A DNA stretch of 64,000 nt from NCBI RefSeq assembly GCF_007993935.1, contig NZ_VITY01000008.1, positions 248,001 to 312,000 of the forward strand. The letters run 5' to 3'. Numbering within the stretch: position 1 is the stretch's first letter; each line of letters starts with the position of its first letter. The stretch comes from Bradyrhizobium macuxiense. GTDB lineage: Bacteria; Pseudomonadota; Alphaproteobacteria; Rhizobiales; Xanthobacteraceae. Positions 17,078 through 25,464 of the stretch are shown here, in pieces. Both the position numbers and the translations under genes were made by a program. The notes beneath the pieces are model-generated. The model was given only the letters and a program-made list of their open reading frames with translations, was not told the origin of the DNA and did not search any database.

Positions 17078-17811
17078 ACCAGAACCCGCATATCTTCATC
17101 GTCGACGACGAGGCGCCGGCCCGCGAGATGGTCGGCGATTACCTCAAGATGCACGGCTTCGGCGTGACGCTGTGCGATGGCGGCAAGAGCCTGCGCAAGG
17201 AGATCGAGAGCAGCACGCCCGATCTCGTGGTGCTGGACCTCAACATGCCCGAGGAAGACGGGCTGTCGATCATTCGCGACCTCAAAAGCAAGATCAACGT
17301 CCCCGTCATCATGCTGACAGCTACTGCCAGCCCGATCGACCGCGTGGTCGGGCTCGAGATTGGCGCCGACGATTACGTGGCAAAGCCCTGCGAATTGCGC
17401 GAGCTGATGGCGCGGATCCGCTCGGTGCTGCGGCGGAGCGGGCCGGCGAAATCAGCCGCGCCGGAACCGGCGAGCGCCAAGGCGGAAAAGGAGCAGCTGG
17501 TGCGGTTCGGCACCAAATGGCTCGATCTCGAGGCCCAGGCGCTGCGCGACGACGAGGGCAATGAGCACCCGCTGACCGCCTCCGAATTCGGCCTGCTCAA
17601 GGTGTTCGCGGCCAACCCGAAGCGCGTGCTGTCGCGCGAGCGGCTCTTGGAACTGGCCAACGCCCGCGACGCCGAGGCGTTCGACCGCGCCGTCGACCTC
17701 CGCATCATGCGCATCCGCCGCAAGATCGAATTCGATCCGACCAAGCCGTCGGTGATCCGGACCATCCGCGGCGGCGGCTATCTATTCTCGCCGACCGGGG
17801 ATAAGGCTTAG
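17074..17811 (+). CDS. OmpR-family response regulator of the DctP-linked kinase cluster
   Basis: A 245-residue regulator whose ATG overlaps the upstream kinase stop (ATGA). The receiver domain shows IFIVDDEAPA, the phospho-acceptor Asp in LVVLDLNMPEEDG, MLTATASP, and the conserved Lys followed by Cys (VAKPCELREL), where Phe or Trp is usual. A linker rich in Ala/Pro/Lys follows at about 125-145. The winged-helix domain includes LTASEFGLLKVF and LRIMRIRRKIE, ending RTIRGGGYLFSP. It is the only DNA-binding output in this cluster, so it is the likely end point for both kinases. Target genes are unknown. Confidence 0.88.
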   Translation: MNQNPHIFIVDDEAPAREMVGDYLKMHGFGVTLCDGGKSLRKEIESSTPDLVVLDLNMPEEDGLSIIRDLKSKINVPVIMLTATASPIDRVVGLEIGADDYVAKPCELRELMARIRSVLRRSGPAKSAAPEPASAKAEKEQLVRFGTKWLDLEAQALRDDEGNEHPLTASEFGLLKVFAANPKRVLSRERLLELANARDAEAFDRAVDLRIMRIRRKIEFDPTKPSVIRTIRGGGYLFSPTGDKA

Positions 17812-17834
17812 CTCGGCGCCGTCCTGAGTTGATC

Positions 17835-17956
17835 GTCGTCCCGGCGAAGGCCCGGGACCCATTACCCCGACTGCCAGTGGTGAGACGACGATGGGGCCAC
17901 AGCGAGCCCATTAGCGAACGGCTGTGGTTATGGGTCCCGGCCTTCGCCGGGACGAC
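17835..17956. repeat. Short CCATA-hairpin element (gene-free relative of the GIY-YIG element)
   Basis: A unit of about 122 bp. The left end carries the hairpin GTCCCGGCGAAGGCCCGGGA followed by CCAT. The right end, from about 17926, reads GGTTATGGGTCCCGG and then the complementary hairpin ending GGGACGAC. The last 40 bases, beginning CGGCTGTGGTTATGGG, match the right end of the GIY-YIG-carrying element (25825-25862) except for a few compensating changes. It lies between the regulator stop and polA. Confidence 0.8.
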
Positions 17957-18032
17957 GATTTGGTTGTGTGGCGCGGGCGGATTCAACGACACAAAGGCTG
18001 TCAATCCGCGCAAAAATCCCTAAGTTTCGGCC

Positions 18033-21000
18033 ATGCCGAAAACAGCCTCCAAAGACCCCGCCAAGCCCGCTCCGAACACCGCCCCCAAGCCCGTCGCCGC
18101 CAAGCCGGTTGCGAGCAAGGCTGCGGCCAAGGGCGACCACGTCTTTCTGGTCGATGGTTCGTCCTACATCTTCCGCGCCTATCACGCGCTGCCGCCGCTC
18201 AACCGCAAGTCCGACGGGCTGCAGGTCAACGCCGTGCTCGGCTTCTGCAACATGCTGTGGAAGCTGCTGCGCGACATGCCGGAGGACAACCGGCCGACCC
18301 ATCTGGCGATCGTGTTCGACAAGTCCGAGATCACGTTCCGCAACAAGCTCTATCCCGATTACAAGGCGCACCGGCCGCCGGCGCCCGACGACCTGATCCC
18401 GCAATTCGCGCTGATCCGCGAGGCGGTGCGCGCCTTCGACCTGCCCTGCCTCGAGCAGGCGGGATTCGAGGCCGATGATCTGATCGCGACCTATGCGCGG
18501 CAGGCCAACGAGCGCGGCGCGAGCACCACCATCGTGTCGTCAGACAAGGACCTGATGCAGCTCGTCACCGACAAGGTCGTGATGTACGACACGATGAAGG
18601 ATCGCCGCATCGGCATCCCGGAGGTGATCGAGAAATTCGGCGTGCCGCCGGAGAAGGTCGTCGAAGTGCAGGCGCTGGCCGGCGATTCCACCGACAACGT
18701 GCCCGGCGTGCCCGGCATCGGCATCAAAACCGCGGCCCAGCTGATCATCGAGTATGGCGATCTCGATCAGCTGCTATTCCGCGCCACCGAGATCAAGCAG
18801 CCGAAGCGGCGCGAGGCGCTGCTCGAGAACGCCGAGAAGGCGCGGATCTCGCGCCAGCTGGTGCTGCTCGACGACAAGGTCGATCTCGAGGTGCCGCTCG
18901 ACGACCTCGCCGTGCACGAGCCGGACTCGCGCCGGCTGATCGCCTTTCTCAAGGCGATGGAGTTCACCACCCTCACCCGCCGCGTCGCCGACTACGCGCA
19001 GATCGATCCCGCCAATGTCGACGCCGATCCCGGCAACAAGAGCGGCGCCAGCGTGTTCTCGCCGCTGCCGCCGTCGGATGTGACGCCGGCGCCGGGAGAT
19101 GCACCGACAGCCGGCGCGGCACCACCTGCGAAGGCCAAGCCGACCGGCGCGCGCGACGACAAGAATTCCAACCGGAAGGGGACTCCGGCCATGCTGGCCG
19201 AGGCCCGCGGCGAGGCAATCCGCAAGATCGGCTTCGACCGCAAAGCATACCAGCCGATCGGCAATCTCGATCCGCTCAATGCCCTGATCGCGCGCGCGCA
19301 CGACACCGGCTATCTCGCGATCGAGGCGATGTCGGAATCGATCGACCCGATGCAGGCCGAGTTGTCGGGACTGGCACTCGCCGTGGCGCCCAACGAGGCC
19401 TGCTATGTACCGCTCGGCCACCGGGAAGCCGGCAGCGGCGCGGGCCTGTTCGATACCGGCTTCGCGCCCGGCCAGATCAAGACCGCCGATGCGCTGAAGG
19501 CGCTGAAGCCGCTGCTGGAGTCGGCGGGTATCCAGAAGGTCGGCTTCAACGTCAAATTCACCTCGGTGACGCTGGCGCAGCACGGCATCACGCTGCGCAA
19601 CATCGACGATGCGCAGCTGATGTCCTACGCGCTCGATGCCGGCCGCGGCTCGCATGCGCTGGAACAGCTCGCCGAGCGCTGGTTCGGACACGCGGTCGTC
19701 AATTACGGCGGCCTCGTCGGCAGCGGCAAGGGCAAGCTGACCTTCGACCAAGTGACGATCGACAAGGCCACCGAATACGCGGCCGAAAGCGCCGACGTGA
19801 TCCTGCGCCTGTGGCGCGTGCTGAAGCCGCGCCTCGTCGCCGAGCGGATGACGACGGTCTACGAGACGCTGGAGCGGCCGCTGGTCTCGGTGTTGGCGCG
19901 GATGGAGCGCCGCGGCATCTCGATCGATCGCCAGGTGCTCTCACGCCTGTCGGGCGACTTCGCAGAGACCGCAGCGCGCGTCGAGGCCGAGATCCAGGAG
20001 ATCGCGGGCGAGCCGGTCAATGTCGGCAGCCCGAAGCAGATCGGCGACATCATCTTCGGCAAGATGGGATTGCCCGGCGGCAGCAAGACCAAGACCGGCG
20101 CATGGTCGACCACCGCGCAGGTGCTCGACGATCTCGCCGAGCAGGGCCACGAATTCCCGAAGAAGATTTTGGAGTGGCGCCAGGTCTCGAAGCTGAAATC
20201 GACCTACACCGATGCGCTGCCGACCTACGTCAACCCGCAGACCCATCGCGTCCACACCACCTACGCGCTGGCCGCGACCACCACGGGCCGGCTGTCGTCG
20301 AACGAGCCGAACTTGCAGAACATCCCGGTCCGTACCGAGGACGGCCGCAAGATCCGCCGCGCCTTCATCGCGACGCCGGGCCACAAACTTGTGTCGGCCG
20401 ACTACTCGCAGATCGAACTGCGGCTGCTCGCCGAGATCGCCGACGTGCCGGTGCTGCGTCAGGCATTCCGCGACGGGCTCGACATTCACGCCATGACCGC
20501 CTCCGAGATGTTCGGCGTGCCGATCAAGGACATGCCGAGCGAGGTGCGCCGACGTGCCAAGGCGATCAATTTCGGCATCATCTACGGCATCTCGGCGTTC
20601 GGCCTTGCCAACCAGCTCGGCATCGCGCGCGAGGAGGCTTCGGCCTACATCAAGAAATATTTCGAGCGCTTCCCCGGCATCCGCGCCTACATGGACGAGA
20701 CCAAGGATTTCTGCCGCCGCAACGGCTATGTGACAACGCTGTTCGGGCGCAAGTGTTACTACCCGGACATCAAGGCGTCGAACGCCTCGGTGCGCGCGTT
20801 CAACGAGCGCGCCGCGATCAACGCGCGTCTGCAGGGCACCGCCGCCGACATCATCCGCCGCGCCATGATCCGGGTCGAGGATGCGCTCGCCGAGAAGAAG
20901 CTCTCGGCGCAGATGCTCTTGCAGGTGCATGACGAGCTGATCTTCGAGGTGCCCGACGACGAAGTCGCGGCGACGCTGCCGGTGGTGCAGAAGGTGATGC

Positions 21001-21086
21001 AGGACGCGCCGTTCCCGGCCGTGATCCTGTCGCTGCCGCTGCAGGTCGACGCCCGCGCGGCGAACAATTGGGACGAGGCGCATTAG
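18033..21086 (+). CDS. polA: DNA polymerase I with degenerate 3'-5' exonuclease domain
   Basis: A 1017-residue polymerase for Okazaki-fragment processing and repair. The 5' nuclease domain is at about 30-320 (HVFLVDGSSYIFRAYHALPP; DKDLMQLVTD; GVPGIGIKTAAQLI). A low-complexity linker (about 330-385) follows. The polymerase domain is intact, with motif A DYSQIELRLLAE near 790, motif B RRRAKAINFGIIYGISAFG near 840, and motif C LLQVHDELIFEV near 967. In the 3'-5' exonuclease domain (about 425-600) the metal ligands are gone. DxE is E431-A-M433, the NxKYD motif reads NVKFT with T510, and YxxxD ends in S586. The fold appears retained but proofreading is probably absent. ATG at 18033. Confidence 0.95.
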   Translation: MPKTASKDPAKPAPNTAPKPVAAKPVASKAAAKGDHVFLVDGSSYIFRAYHALPPLNRKSDGLQVNAVLGFCNMLWKLLRDMPEDNRPTHLAIVFDKSEITFRNKLYPDYKAHRPPAPDDLIPQFALIREAVRAFDLPCLEQAGFEADDLIATYARQANERGASTTIVSSDKDLMQLVTDKVVMYDTMKDRRIGIPEVIEKFGVPPEKVVEVQALAGDSTDNVPGVPGIGIKTAAQLIIEYGDLDQLLFRATEIKQPKRREALLENAEKARISRQLVLLDDKVDLEVPLDDLAVHEPDSRRLIAFLKAMEFTTLTRRVADYAQIDPANVDADPGNKSGASVFSPLPPSDVTPAPGDAPTAGAAPPAKAKPTGARDDKNSNRKGTPAMLAEARGEAIRKIGFDRKAYQPIGNLDPLNALIARAHDTGYLAIEAMSESIDPMQAELSGLALAVAPNEACYVPLGHREAGSGAGLFDTGFAPGQIKTADALKALKPLLESAGIQKVGFNVKFTSVTLAQHGITLRNIDDAQLMSYALDAGRGSHALEQLAERWFGHAVVNYGGLVGSGKGKLTFDQVTIDKATEYAAESADVILRLWRVLKPRLVAERMTTVYETLERPLVSVLARMERRGISIDRQVLSRLSGDFAETAARVEAEIQEIAGEPVNVGSPKQIGDIIFGKMGLPGGSKTKTGAWSTTAQVLDDLAEQGHEFPKKILEWRQVSKLKSTYTDALPTYVNPQTHRVHTTYALAATTTGRLSSNEPNLQNIPVRTEDGRKIRRAFIATPGHKLVSADYSQIELRLLAEIADVPVLRQAFRDGLDIHAMTASEMFGVPIKDMPSEVRRRAKAINFGIIYGISAFGLANQLGIAREEASAYIKKYFERFPGIRAYMDETKDFCRRNGYVTTLFGRKCYYPDIKASNASVRAFNERAAINARLQGTAADIIRRAMIRVEDALAEKKLSAQMLLQVHDELIFEVPDDEVAATLPVVQKVMQDAPFPAVILSLPLQVDARAANNWDEAH

Positions 21087-21202
21087 ACTCCACCTCGCCG
21101 CGCAAGAGCGGGGCTCCCGAATGGTGGCTGAGGCTCTTTGACGAAGTAACGCCATCGCCGCATATGCGGCTTCACTCTACGTCAGATGAGCACCGGTAGA
21201 CG

Positions 21203-21438
21203 GGCTCCCTCCCCCACGCAACCGGGGTCTACCCCGGTTGCGCATCGTAAATCTGCGCAAGTCGGGCAGGCCCGACTTGCGTTGGGGGAGGGTGGGGAGA
21301 GGGGTGTCACACGACGCGCTCTCTCAACATGAGCTTGAATGACGCGCGGTTTGATATTGCACGGGCCGCGTGTCCATTAATCATCTCGCCCGGGGCCACC
21401 CCTCTCCCCACCCTCTCCCGCAAGGGGAGAGGGAGCCT
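21203..21438. repeat. Composite palindromic repeat with nested inner repeat, second copy
   Basis: The left arm (21203-21305) is a close copy of 631-733: the same CCCTCCCCC outer stem interrupted by the GCAACCGGGGT and CGCAAGTCGGG hairpins. The right arm (about 21398-21438) is the plain CTCTCCCGCAAGGGGAGAGGG unit in inverse orientation. It accounts for most of the 510-bp gap between polA and the LysE-type gene. No coding sequence is supported in this gap. Confidence 0.8.
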
Positions 21439-21596
21439 GACCGATGTGCTCACCTTACTTGCCGTGTGCGATCAGCCGTTCTGGCCGAAACTCTCACGCC
21501 ACCACCTCCGCGCCACATTGCTCCGAGAGCAATTCCAGCATGGCCGCGCGGAGGATGACACGCTAGAAGTGCGTGTATCCCCTCGCGAGACCCATC

Positions 21597-22232
21597 ATGC
21601 CCCATACATCCGCCCTGCTCGGCTTTGCGCTCGTCTGCCTCGGCATGGTGCTGACGCCGGGACCGAACATGATGTACCTGATCTCGCGCTCGATCACGCA
21701 GGGGCCGGCGGCCGGCATCGTCTCGCTCGGCGGTGTCGCGCTCGGCTTCGTGTTCTACATGCTGTGCGCGGCGTTCGGCATCACCGCGCTGCTGTTCGCA
21801 ATTCCCTACGCCTATGACGCACTGCGCTTCGCCGGTGCCGCCTATCTGCTGTGGCTGGCGTGGCAGGCCGTGAGGCCCGGCGGCCGCTCGCCGTTCCAGG
21901 TCAAGGCGCTCAAGGTCGACGGCCCGCACAAATTGTTCGCAATGGGCTTCCTCACCAATCTGCTGAACCCGAAGATCGCGATGCTTTATCTCGCGCTGCT
22001 GCCGCAGTTCATCGACCCCGCCGGCGGCAGCGTGCTGACGCAGTCGCTCGCGCTCGGCTCGATCCAGATCGTGATCAGCGTCAGCGTCAACGCGATGATC
22101 GCGCTCGCCGCCGGCTCGATCGCAGTGTTCCTCGGCACCCGCCCGACCTGGCTTTTGGTGCAGCGCTGGCTGATGGGCACCGTGCTCGCCGGGCTTGCGA
22201 TGAAGATGGCGCTCGAGGCGCGGCGGGCGTGA
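21597..22232 (+). CDS. LysE/RhtB-family amino-acid exporter
   Basis: A 211-residue inner-membrane protein with about six hydrophobic segments. The family signature near the first helix is VLTPGPNMMYLISRSITQG, and the central motif is GFLTNLLNPKIAMLYLALLPQF. Length fits the family (about 200-215 residues). The ATG at 21597 (MPHTSALLG) is chosen; an in-frame upstream start would add eight hydrophilic residues. Substrate (lysine, homoserine, threonine or another metabolite) cannot be read. It is a single gene between two blocks of repeats, with the GST gene convergent downstream. Confidence 0.88.
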   Translation: MPHTSALLGFALVCLGMVLTPGPNMMYLISRSITQGPAAGIVSLGGVALGFVFYMLCAAFGITALLFAIPYAYDALRFAGAAYLLWLAWQAVRPGGRSPFQVKALKVDGPHKLFAMGFLTNLLNPKIAMLYLALLPQFIDPAGGSVLTQSLALGSIQIVISVSVNAMIALAAGSIAVFLGTRPTWLLVQRWLMGTVLAGLAMKMALEARRA

Positions 22233-22240
22233 TCAATCTT

Positions 22241-22370
22241 CCTTCTCCCCTTGTGGGAGAAGGTGGCGCGGACGCAGTCCGCGACGGATGAGGGGTCTGC
22301 ATCCGCGGAGAGAACCCCTCACCCGCCCTCGTTTCACTCGGGCACCCTCTCCCACAAGGGGAGAGGGTGA
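22241..22370. repeat. Palindromic repeat between convergent genes
   Basis: The left arm, CTTCTCCCCTTGTGGGAGAAG, begins near 22242. The right arm, ACCCTCTCCCACAAGGGGAG, begins near 22344. Both contain the CTCCC/GGGAG core of the dispersed family. Between them lie ACGCAGTCCGCGACGGATGA and its inverse partner AACCCCTCACCCGCC. It lies between the LysE-type gene and the convergent GST gene and may act as a bidirectional transcript end. Confidence 0.7.
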
Positions 22371-22372
22371 GA

Positions 22373-22999
22373 TCAATCCAGCTTCGCCTCCATCCCCCGC
22401 TTCGTCGCGGGGCGGGCCATCAACGTCTCGTACCAGCGCTTGACGTTGGGGAAGTCGGCCAGGTCGACCTTGTGGCGCGGATGGCGCCAGGCCCAGCCGA
22501 GGATAGCGAAATCGGCGACCGAGAGATCGCCGGCGACGTAGTCGCGGCCATCGAGCCGGCGGTCCAGCACGCCGTAGAGCCGCCGCGTCTCGGCCATGTA
22601 GCGCTTCAGGCCGTAGGCGCGATCCTGCTCGTTCTCCAGCGCGATGAAATGATGCACCTGGCCCGGCATCGGTCCGAAACCGCCCATCTGCCACATCAGC
22701 CACTCATAGACCGGGATCCGCTCGGCCAGCGGCTTCGGCAGGAACTTGCCGGTCTTCTCGCCGAGATAGAGCAGGATCGCGCCGGACTCGAAGATGCTGA
22801 CCGGCTTGCCGCCGGGACCATCGGGATCGACGATCGCCGGGATCTTGTTGTTCGGGCTGATCGCGAGGAAGGCGGGCGCCATCTGCTCGCCCTTGCCGAT
22901 ATTCACCGGGATCACCTTGTAGGGCAGCCCCATTTCCTCCAGCGCCACCGAGATCTTGCGGCCATTCGGCGTGTTCCAGGTGTGCAGCTCGATGGTCAT
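22373..22999 (-). CDS. Glutathione S-transferase family protein, YfcG/YghU (nu)-like
   Basis: A 208-residue protein with an N-terminal thioredoxin fold (about 1-85) and a helical C-terminal domain. The opening IELHTWNTPNGRKISVALEE carries the TPNGRK motif in place of the catalytic Tyr/Ser. This is typical of nu-class enzymes, which act as disulfide-bond oxidoreductases and peroxidases using two glutathiones. NKIPAIVDPDG and the ES pair in IFESGAILLYL bind the glutathione gamma-glutamyl group. SVADFAILGWAWRH is the N-capping region of the C-terminal domain. The ATG at 22999 follows four 12-bp tandem repeats. Confidence 0.88.
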   Translation of the reverse strand: MTIELHTWNTPNGRKISVALEEMGLPYKVIPVNIGKGEQMAPAFLAISPNNKIPAIVDPDGPGGKPVSIFESGAILLYLGEKTGKFLPKPLAERIPVYEWLMWQMGGFGPMPGQVHHFIALENEQDRAYGLKRYMAETRRLYGVLDRRLDGRDYVAGDLSVADFAILGWAWRHPRHKVDLADFPNVKRWYETLMARPATKRGMEAKLD

Positions 23000-23014
23000 T
23001 TCCGCTTCCCTCGC

Positions 23015-23062
23015 AAGTGTTTGGCCAAATGTTTAGCCGAGTGTTTGGCCGAGCGTTTGGGC
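23015..23062. repeat. Four imperfect 12-bp tandem repeats upstream of the GST gene
   Basis: On the + strand the units are AAGTGTTTGGCC, AAATGTTTAGCC, GAGTGTTTGGCC and GAGCGTTTGGGCC. They sit 16-63 bases upstream of the GST ATG, where its leader or ribosome-loading region should be. Copy number could vary by slippage and alter expression or leader structure. This effect is inference. Confidence 0.7.
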
Positions 23063-23224
23063 CTGCTTACGGGGATCGAGACGGCCGCACAACCGCGCTT
23101 TCCGGAAAGCTCGCCCGCGCAAATCGCGGCTTGAGCGCTGTTGACGCGCGCATATCGGCGCTGGAATCTGCCGGTCAGCGTGGATAGATTGCCGCCCGCC
23201 TCAAACCCTCAAGGGAAAAAGTCT

Positions 23225-23788
23225 TTGTCCAAATCAGCCTCCCGCGCCCGCCTCGCCGAGATCATCCGCAAGCGCTCGTTCGGCCGCGGCGAGATCACCT
23301 TGGCGTCGGGTCGCAAGAGCGACTTCTATTTCAACCTGAAGCCGACGATGCTCGATCCCGAGGGCGCGGCGCTGCTTGCCGAGCTGACCTATGAGGCGCT
23401 GAAGGACGACAAGCTCGATTTCGTCGGCGGGCTCGAGATGGGCGCGGTGCCGCTCGCGGGCGCCATCGCGCAGCTGTCCTGGCTGAAGGGCCACCCGATC
23501 GCCGCCTTCTTTGTGCGCAAGAAGCCGAAGGAGCACGGCGCGAAGCTTTCAGTCGAAGGGCTCGCCAAAGGCGAGAGCCTCGCGGGCAAGCGCATCGTGA
23601 TCGTCGAGGACGTCACCACGACCGGCGGCTCGGCGCTGAAGGCGGTGGAAGCGGTGCGCGAGGCCGGCGGCGAGATCGCGCTGGTCTTCACCATGGTCGA
23701 CCGCGAGGAAGGCGCGACGGAGACGTTCGCCGAAGCCGGATTGCAATTCCGCGCGCTCTACAAGGCCGGCGAGTTCCTGAAGGACTGA
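23225..23788 (+). CDS. pyrE: Orotate phosphoribosyltransferase
   Basis: Catalyses orotate + PRPP to orotidine 5'-phosphate in pyrimidine synthesis. The product is 187 residues from a TTG at 23225 (MSKSASRARLAEIIRKRSFG), a usual length for alphaproteobacterial PyrE; AAGGGAAAAAG precedes it. An upstream GTG in frame (23141) would add 28 unconserved residues. Landmarks are LASGRKSDFYFNLKPTML, FVRKKPKEHGAK (catalytic Lys and loop) and the PRPP-binding signature IVIVEDVTTTGGSALKAVEA. It stands alone between repeats, with the GST gene divergent. Confidence 0.93.
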   Translation: MSKSASRARLAEIIRKRSFGRGEITLASGRKSDFYFNLKPTMLDPEGAALLAELTYEALKDDKLDFVGGLEMGAVPLAGAIAQLSWLKGHPIAAFFVRKKPKEHGAKLSVEGLAKGESLAGKRIVIVEDVTTTGGSALKAVEAVREAGGEIALVFTMVDREEGATETFAEAGLQFRALYKAGEFLKD

Positions 23789-23800
23789 TGGTCTTTCGTC

Positions 23801-23940
23801 TCCCTCGCCCCGTTCTTACGGGGAGAGGGTTGGGGTGAGGGGCTGTCTCCACGAGCCGTGAAGGCGGTGAGACCTGTACCCCCTCACCCGGATCGCATCT
23901 CGCGATGCGATCCGACCTCTCCCCGCAAGCGGGGCGAGGT
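23801..23940. repeat. Palindromic repeat with nested insertion
   Basis: The left arm TCCCTCGCCCCGTTCTTACG and the right arm CTCCCCGCAAGCGGGGCGAG belong to the dispersed CCCTCCCC family. The right arm is preceded by an inserted perfect hairpin, GGATCGCATC facing GATGCGATCC, at about 23889-23913. It fills much of the gap between pyrE and the DUF2865 gene. Confidence 0.7.
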
Positions 23941-24059
23941 AAGCAAGACTCGCGCAACCCCGCTTTCTTCTTGTGACGCCGTCACGCTCAATCAATCGCT
24001 CGTTTACCATCCCACCTTAAGGTGAATCCGCCGGGCACCTTGCCGCCGCGGCGCGTCGG

Positions 24060-24896
24060 GTGGAGTTGGCGTTGCGTACAGAGTTGAGTGATCGGCGCGT
24101 GCGGCGCCGTGTGATACTTGCCGCCGCAGCCTTTGCGGGTTCCGTCCTGGTCGTGCCCGCTCCCGTCTCGGCCGAAGGGCTTTTCGACTTCTTCTTCGGT
24201 GGTGCCCAGAAGCAGCAGGGCCGGCAGGCCCCGCCGCAAGCCAATTTCTTCGCCGATCCGTTCGGCCTCAACCAGCAGCCGGAACGCCAGACATCCGCTC
24301 CCGCCTCGGCACCGCGCGTGGCCGGTTCCGGGCCGGCCTATTGCGTGCGCACCTGCGACGGCAAGTATTTCCCGCTGACGATGCGCGGCAACGCGACGCC
24401 GGCCCAGCTCTGCCAGGCCTTCTGTCCGGCGAGTGCGACCAAGGTCTATTACGGCAGCCATATCGACAGCTCCGCATCGACCACGGGCGAGCGCTACGCC
24501 GACAGTGAGAACGCCTTCGCCTATCGCAAGGCGCTGCGCGCCGACTGCACCTGCAACGGCCGCGACCCGGCAGGCCTCGCGCCGGTCGACCTTGCGCTCG
24601 ATGCCTCGCTGAAGGCCGGCGACGTGATCGCGACCACCGATGGCCTGGTCGCCTATACCGGCGTCCGCGTCGGCAACGAGCAGTCGTTCGACTTCACGCC
24701 GGTCGCCTCCTATCCCGGATTGACCGCGCAGGTCCGCGCGCGGCTCGGCGAAATGAAGGTCGCGCCCGTCAGCGCCGAGCTCGCCGGCGATGCGCCGTTG
24801 CCGGAGACCAGAAGCGATGTCGCGCCGCCGGCGCCGTCGTCCGTCGTGCCGAAGGGCAACGCGGCAAAGCCCGCCAAGCGGGCCGAGGCGAACTGA
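24060..24896 (+). CDS. Secreted DUF2865 domain protein
   Basis: A 278-residue exported protein with a signal peptide ending near residue 38 (VVPAPVSAEG). The DUF2865 core lies at about 85-185: YCVRTCDGKYFPLT, CQAFCPASATKVYYG and DCTCNGRDPAGLA. These hold six conserved Cys that may form disulfides in the periplasm. The C-terminal tail (from about 235) is Pro/Ala/Lys-rich. The GTG at 24060 is the furthest in-frame start that still leaves a normal signal peptide. The family is common in Hyphomicrobiales and has no assigned function. Confidence 0.82.
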   Translation: MELALRTELSDRRVRRRVILAAAAFAGSVLVVPAPVSAEGLFDFFFGGAQKQQGRQAPPQANFFADPFGLNQQPERQTSAPASAPRVAGSGPAYCVRTCDGKYFPLTMRGNATPAQLCQAFCPASATKVYYGSHIDSSASTTGERYADSENAFAYRKALRADCTCNGRDPAGLAPVDLALDASLKAGDVIATTDGLVAYTGVRVGNEQSFDFTPVASYPGLTAQVRARLGEMKVAPVSAELAGDAPLPETRSDVAPPAPSSVVPKGNAAKPAKRAEAN

Positions 24897-24915
24897 CGCC
24901 TTCGAGCTGCGCCGA

Positions 24916-25347
24916 TCACCGCGCCACGATCACGCCGATCACGTTCGGCGCCGCCAGGTATTTCTCCTCGATCGCGGCGCGTGCGGCGGCGCGGTTCTCC
25001 GGATTGAGGATGCCGCGCTTCTCGGCGAGGATCATCCAGCAATAGCCCCACCAATCCGTCAGCATGCCGTGGTCGTCGACCAGGTCGTAACCCTGCTCGG
25101 CGGCGAACATGCGCGCATGCGCCTCGTCGAGCGAGTCGAGCCAGGCGTGATCCTCGAGCGAAAACAGATCGTCGCTGAAATCATCCGTGGTGTAGCCCCA
25201 GATCGACATGCAGACCGCGTTGAACTCGCGGTCGAGCTGGTCGTCGTCGATCGACTGACGCCGCGAAGCCAGGTGCAGCCGCGACAGCGAGCGGGCGAAA
25301 TCCGCGATGCGGGTGAGGGCGAACTGATCGAAGGCGATGGTGGACAT
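24916..25347 (-). CDS. Hypothetical acidic soluble protein
   Basis: A 143-residue protein starting MSTIAFDQFALTRIADFARS, with no signal peptide or membrane segment. It is rich in Asp/Glu and Trp (DDDQLDREFNAVCMSIWGY; TDWWGYCWMILAEKRG). The ATG at 25347 follows a purine-rich leader. It is convergent with the DUF2865 gene. I do not recognise the family; codon usage matches the neighbours, so it is probably a genuine gene. Confidence 0.65.
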   Translation of the reverse strand: MSTIAFDQFALTRIADFARSLSRLHLASRRQSIDDDQLDREFNAVCMSIWGYTTDDFSDDLFSLEDHAWLDSLDEAHARMFAAEQGYDLVDDHGMLTDWWGYCWMILAEKRGILNPENRAAARAAIEEKYLAAPNVIGVIVAR

Positions 25348-25464
25348 GTAGTCCTCGCGGAGGCTGGGGGACCCTAGATATTGTATCGGCACAGCGCCGA
25401 ATCATAATGATATATCAAAGACTTGCTAAAGTGTTCTTAATTCGTTCTGATGCCATCAATAGAA

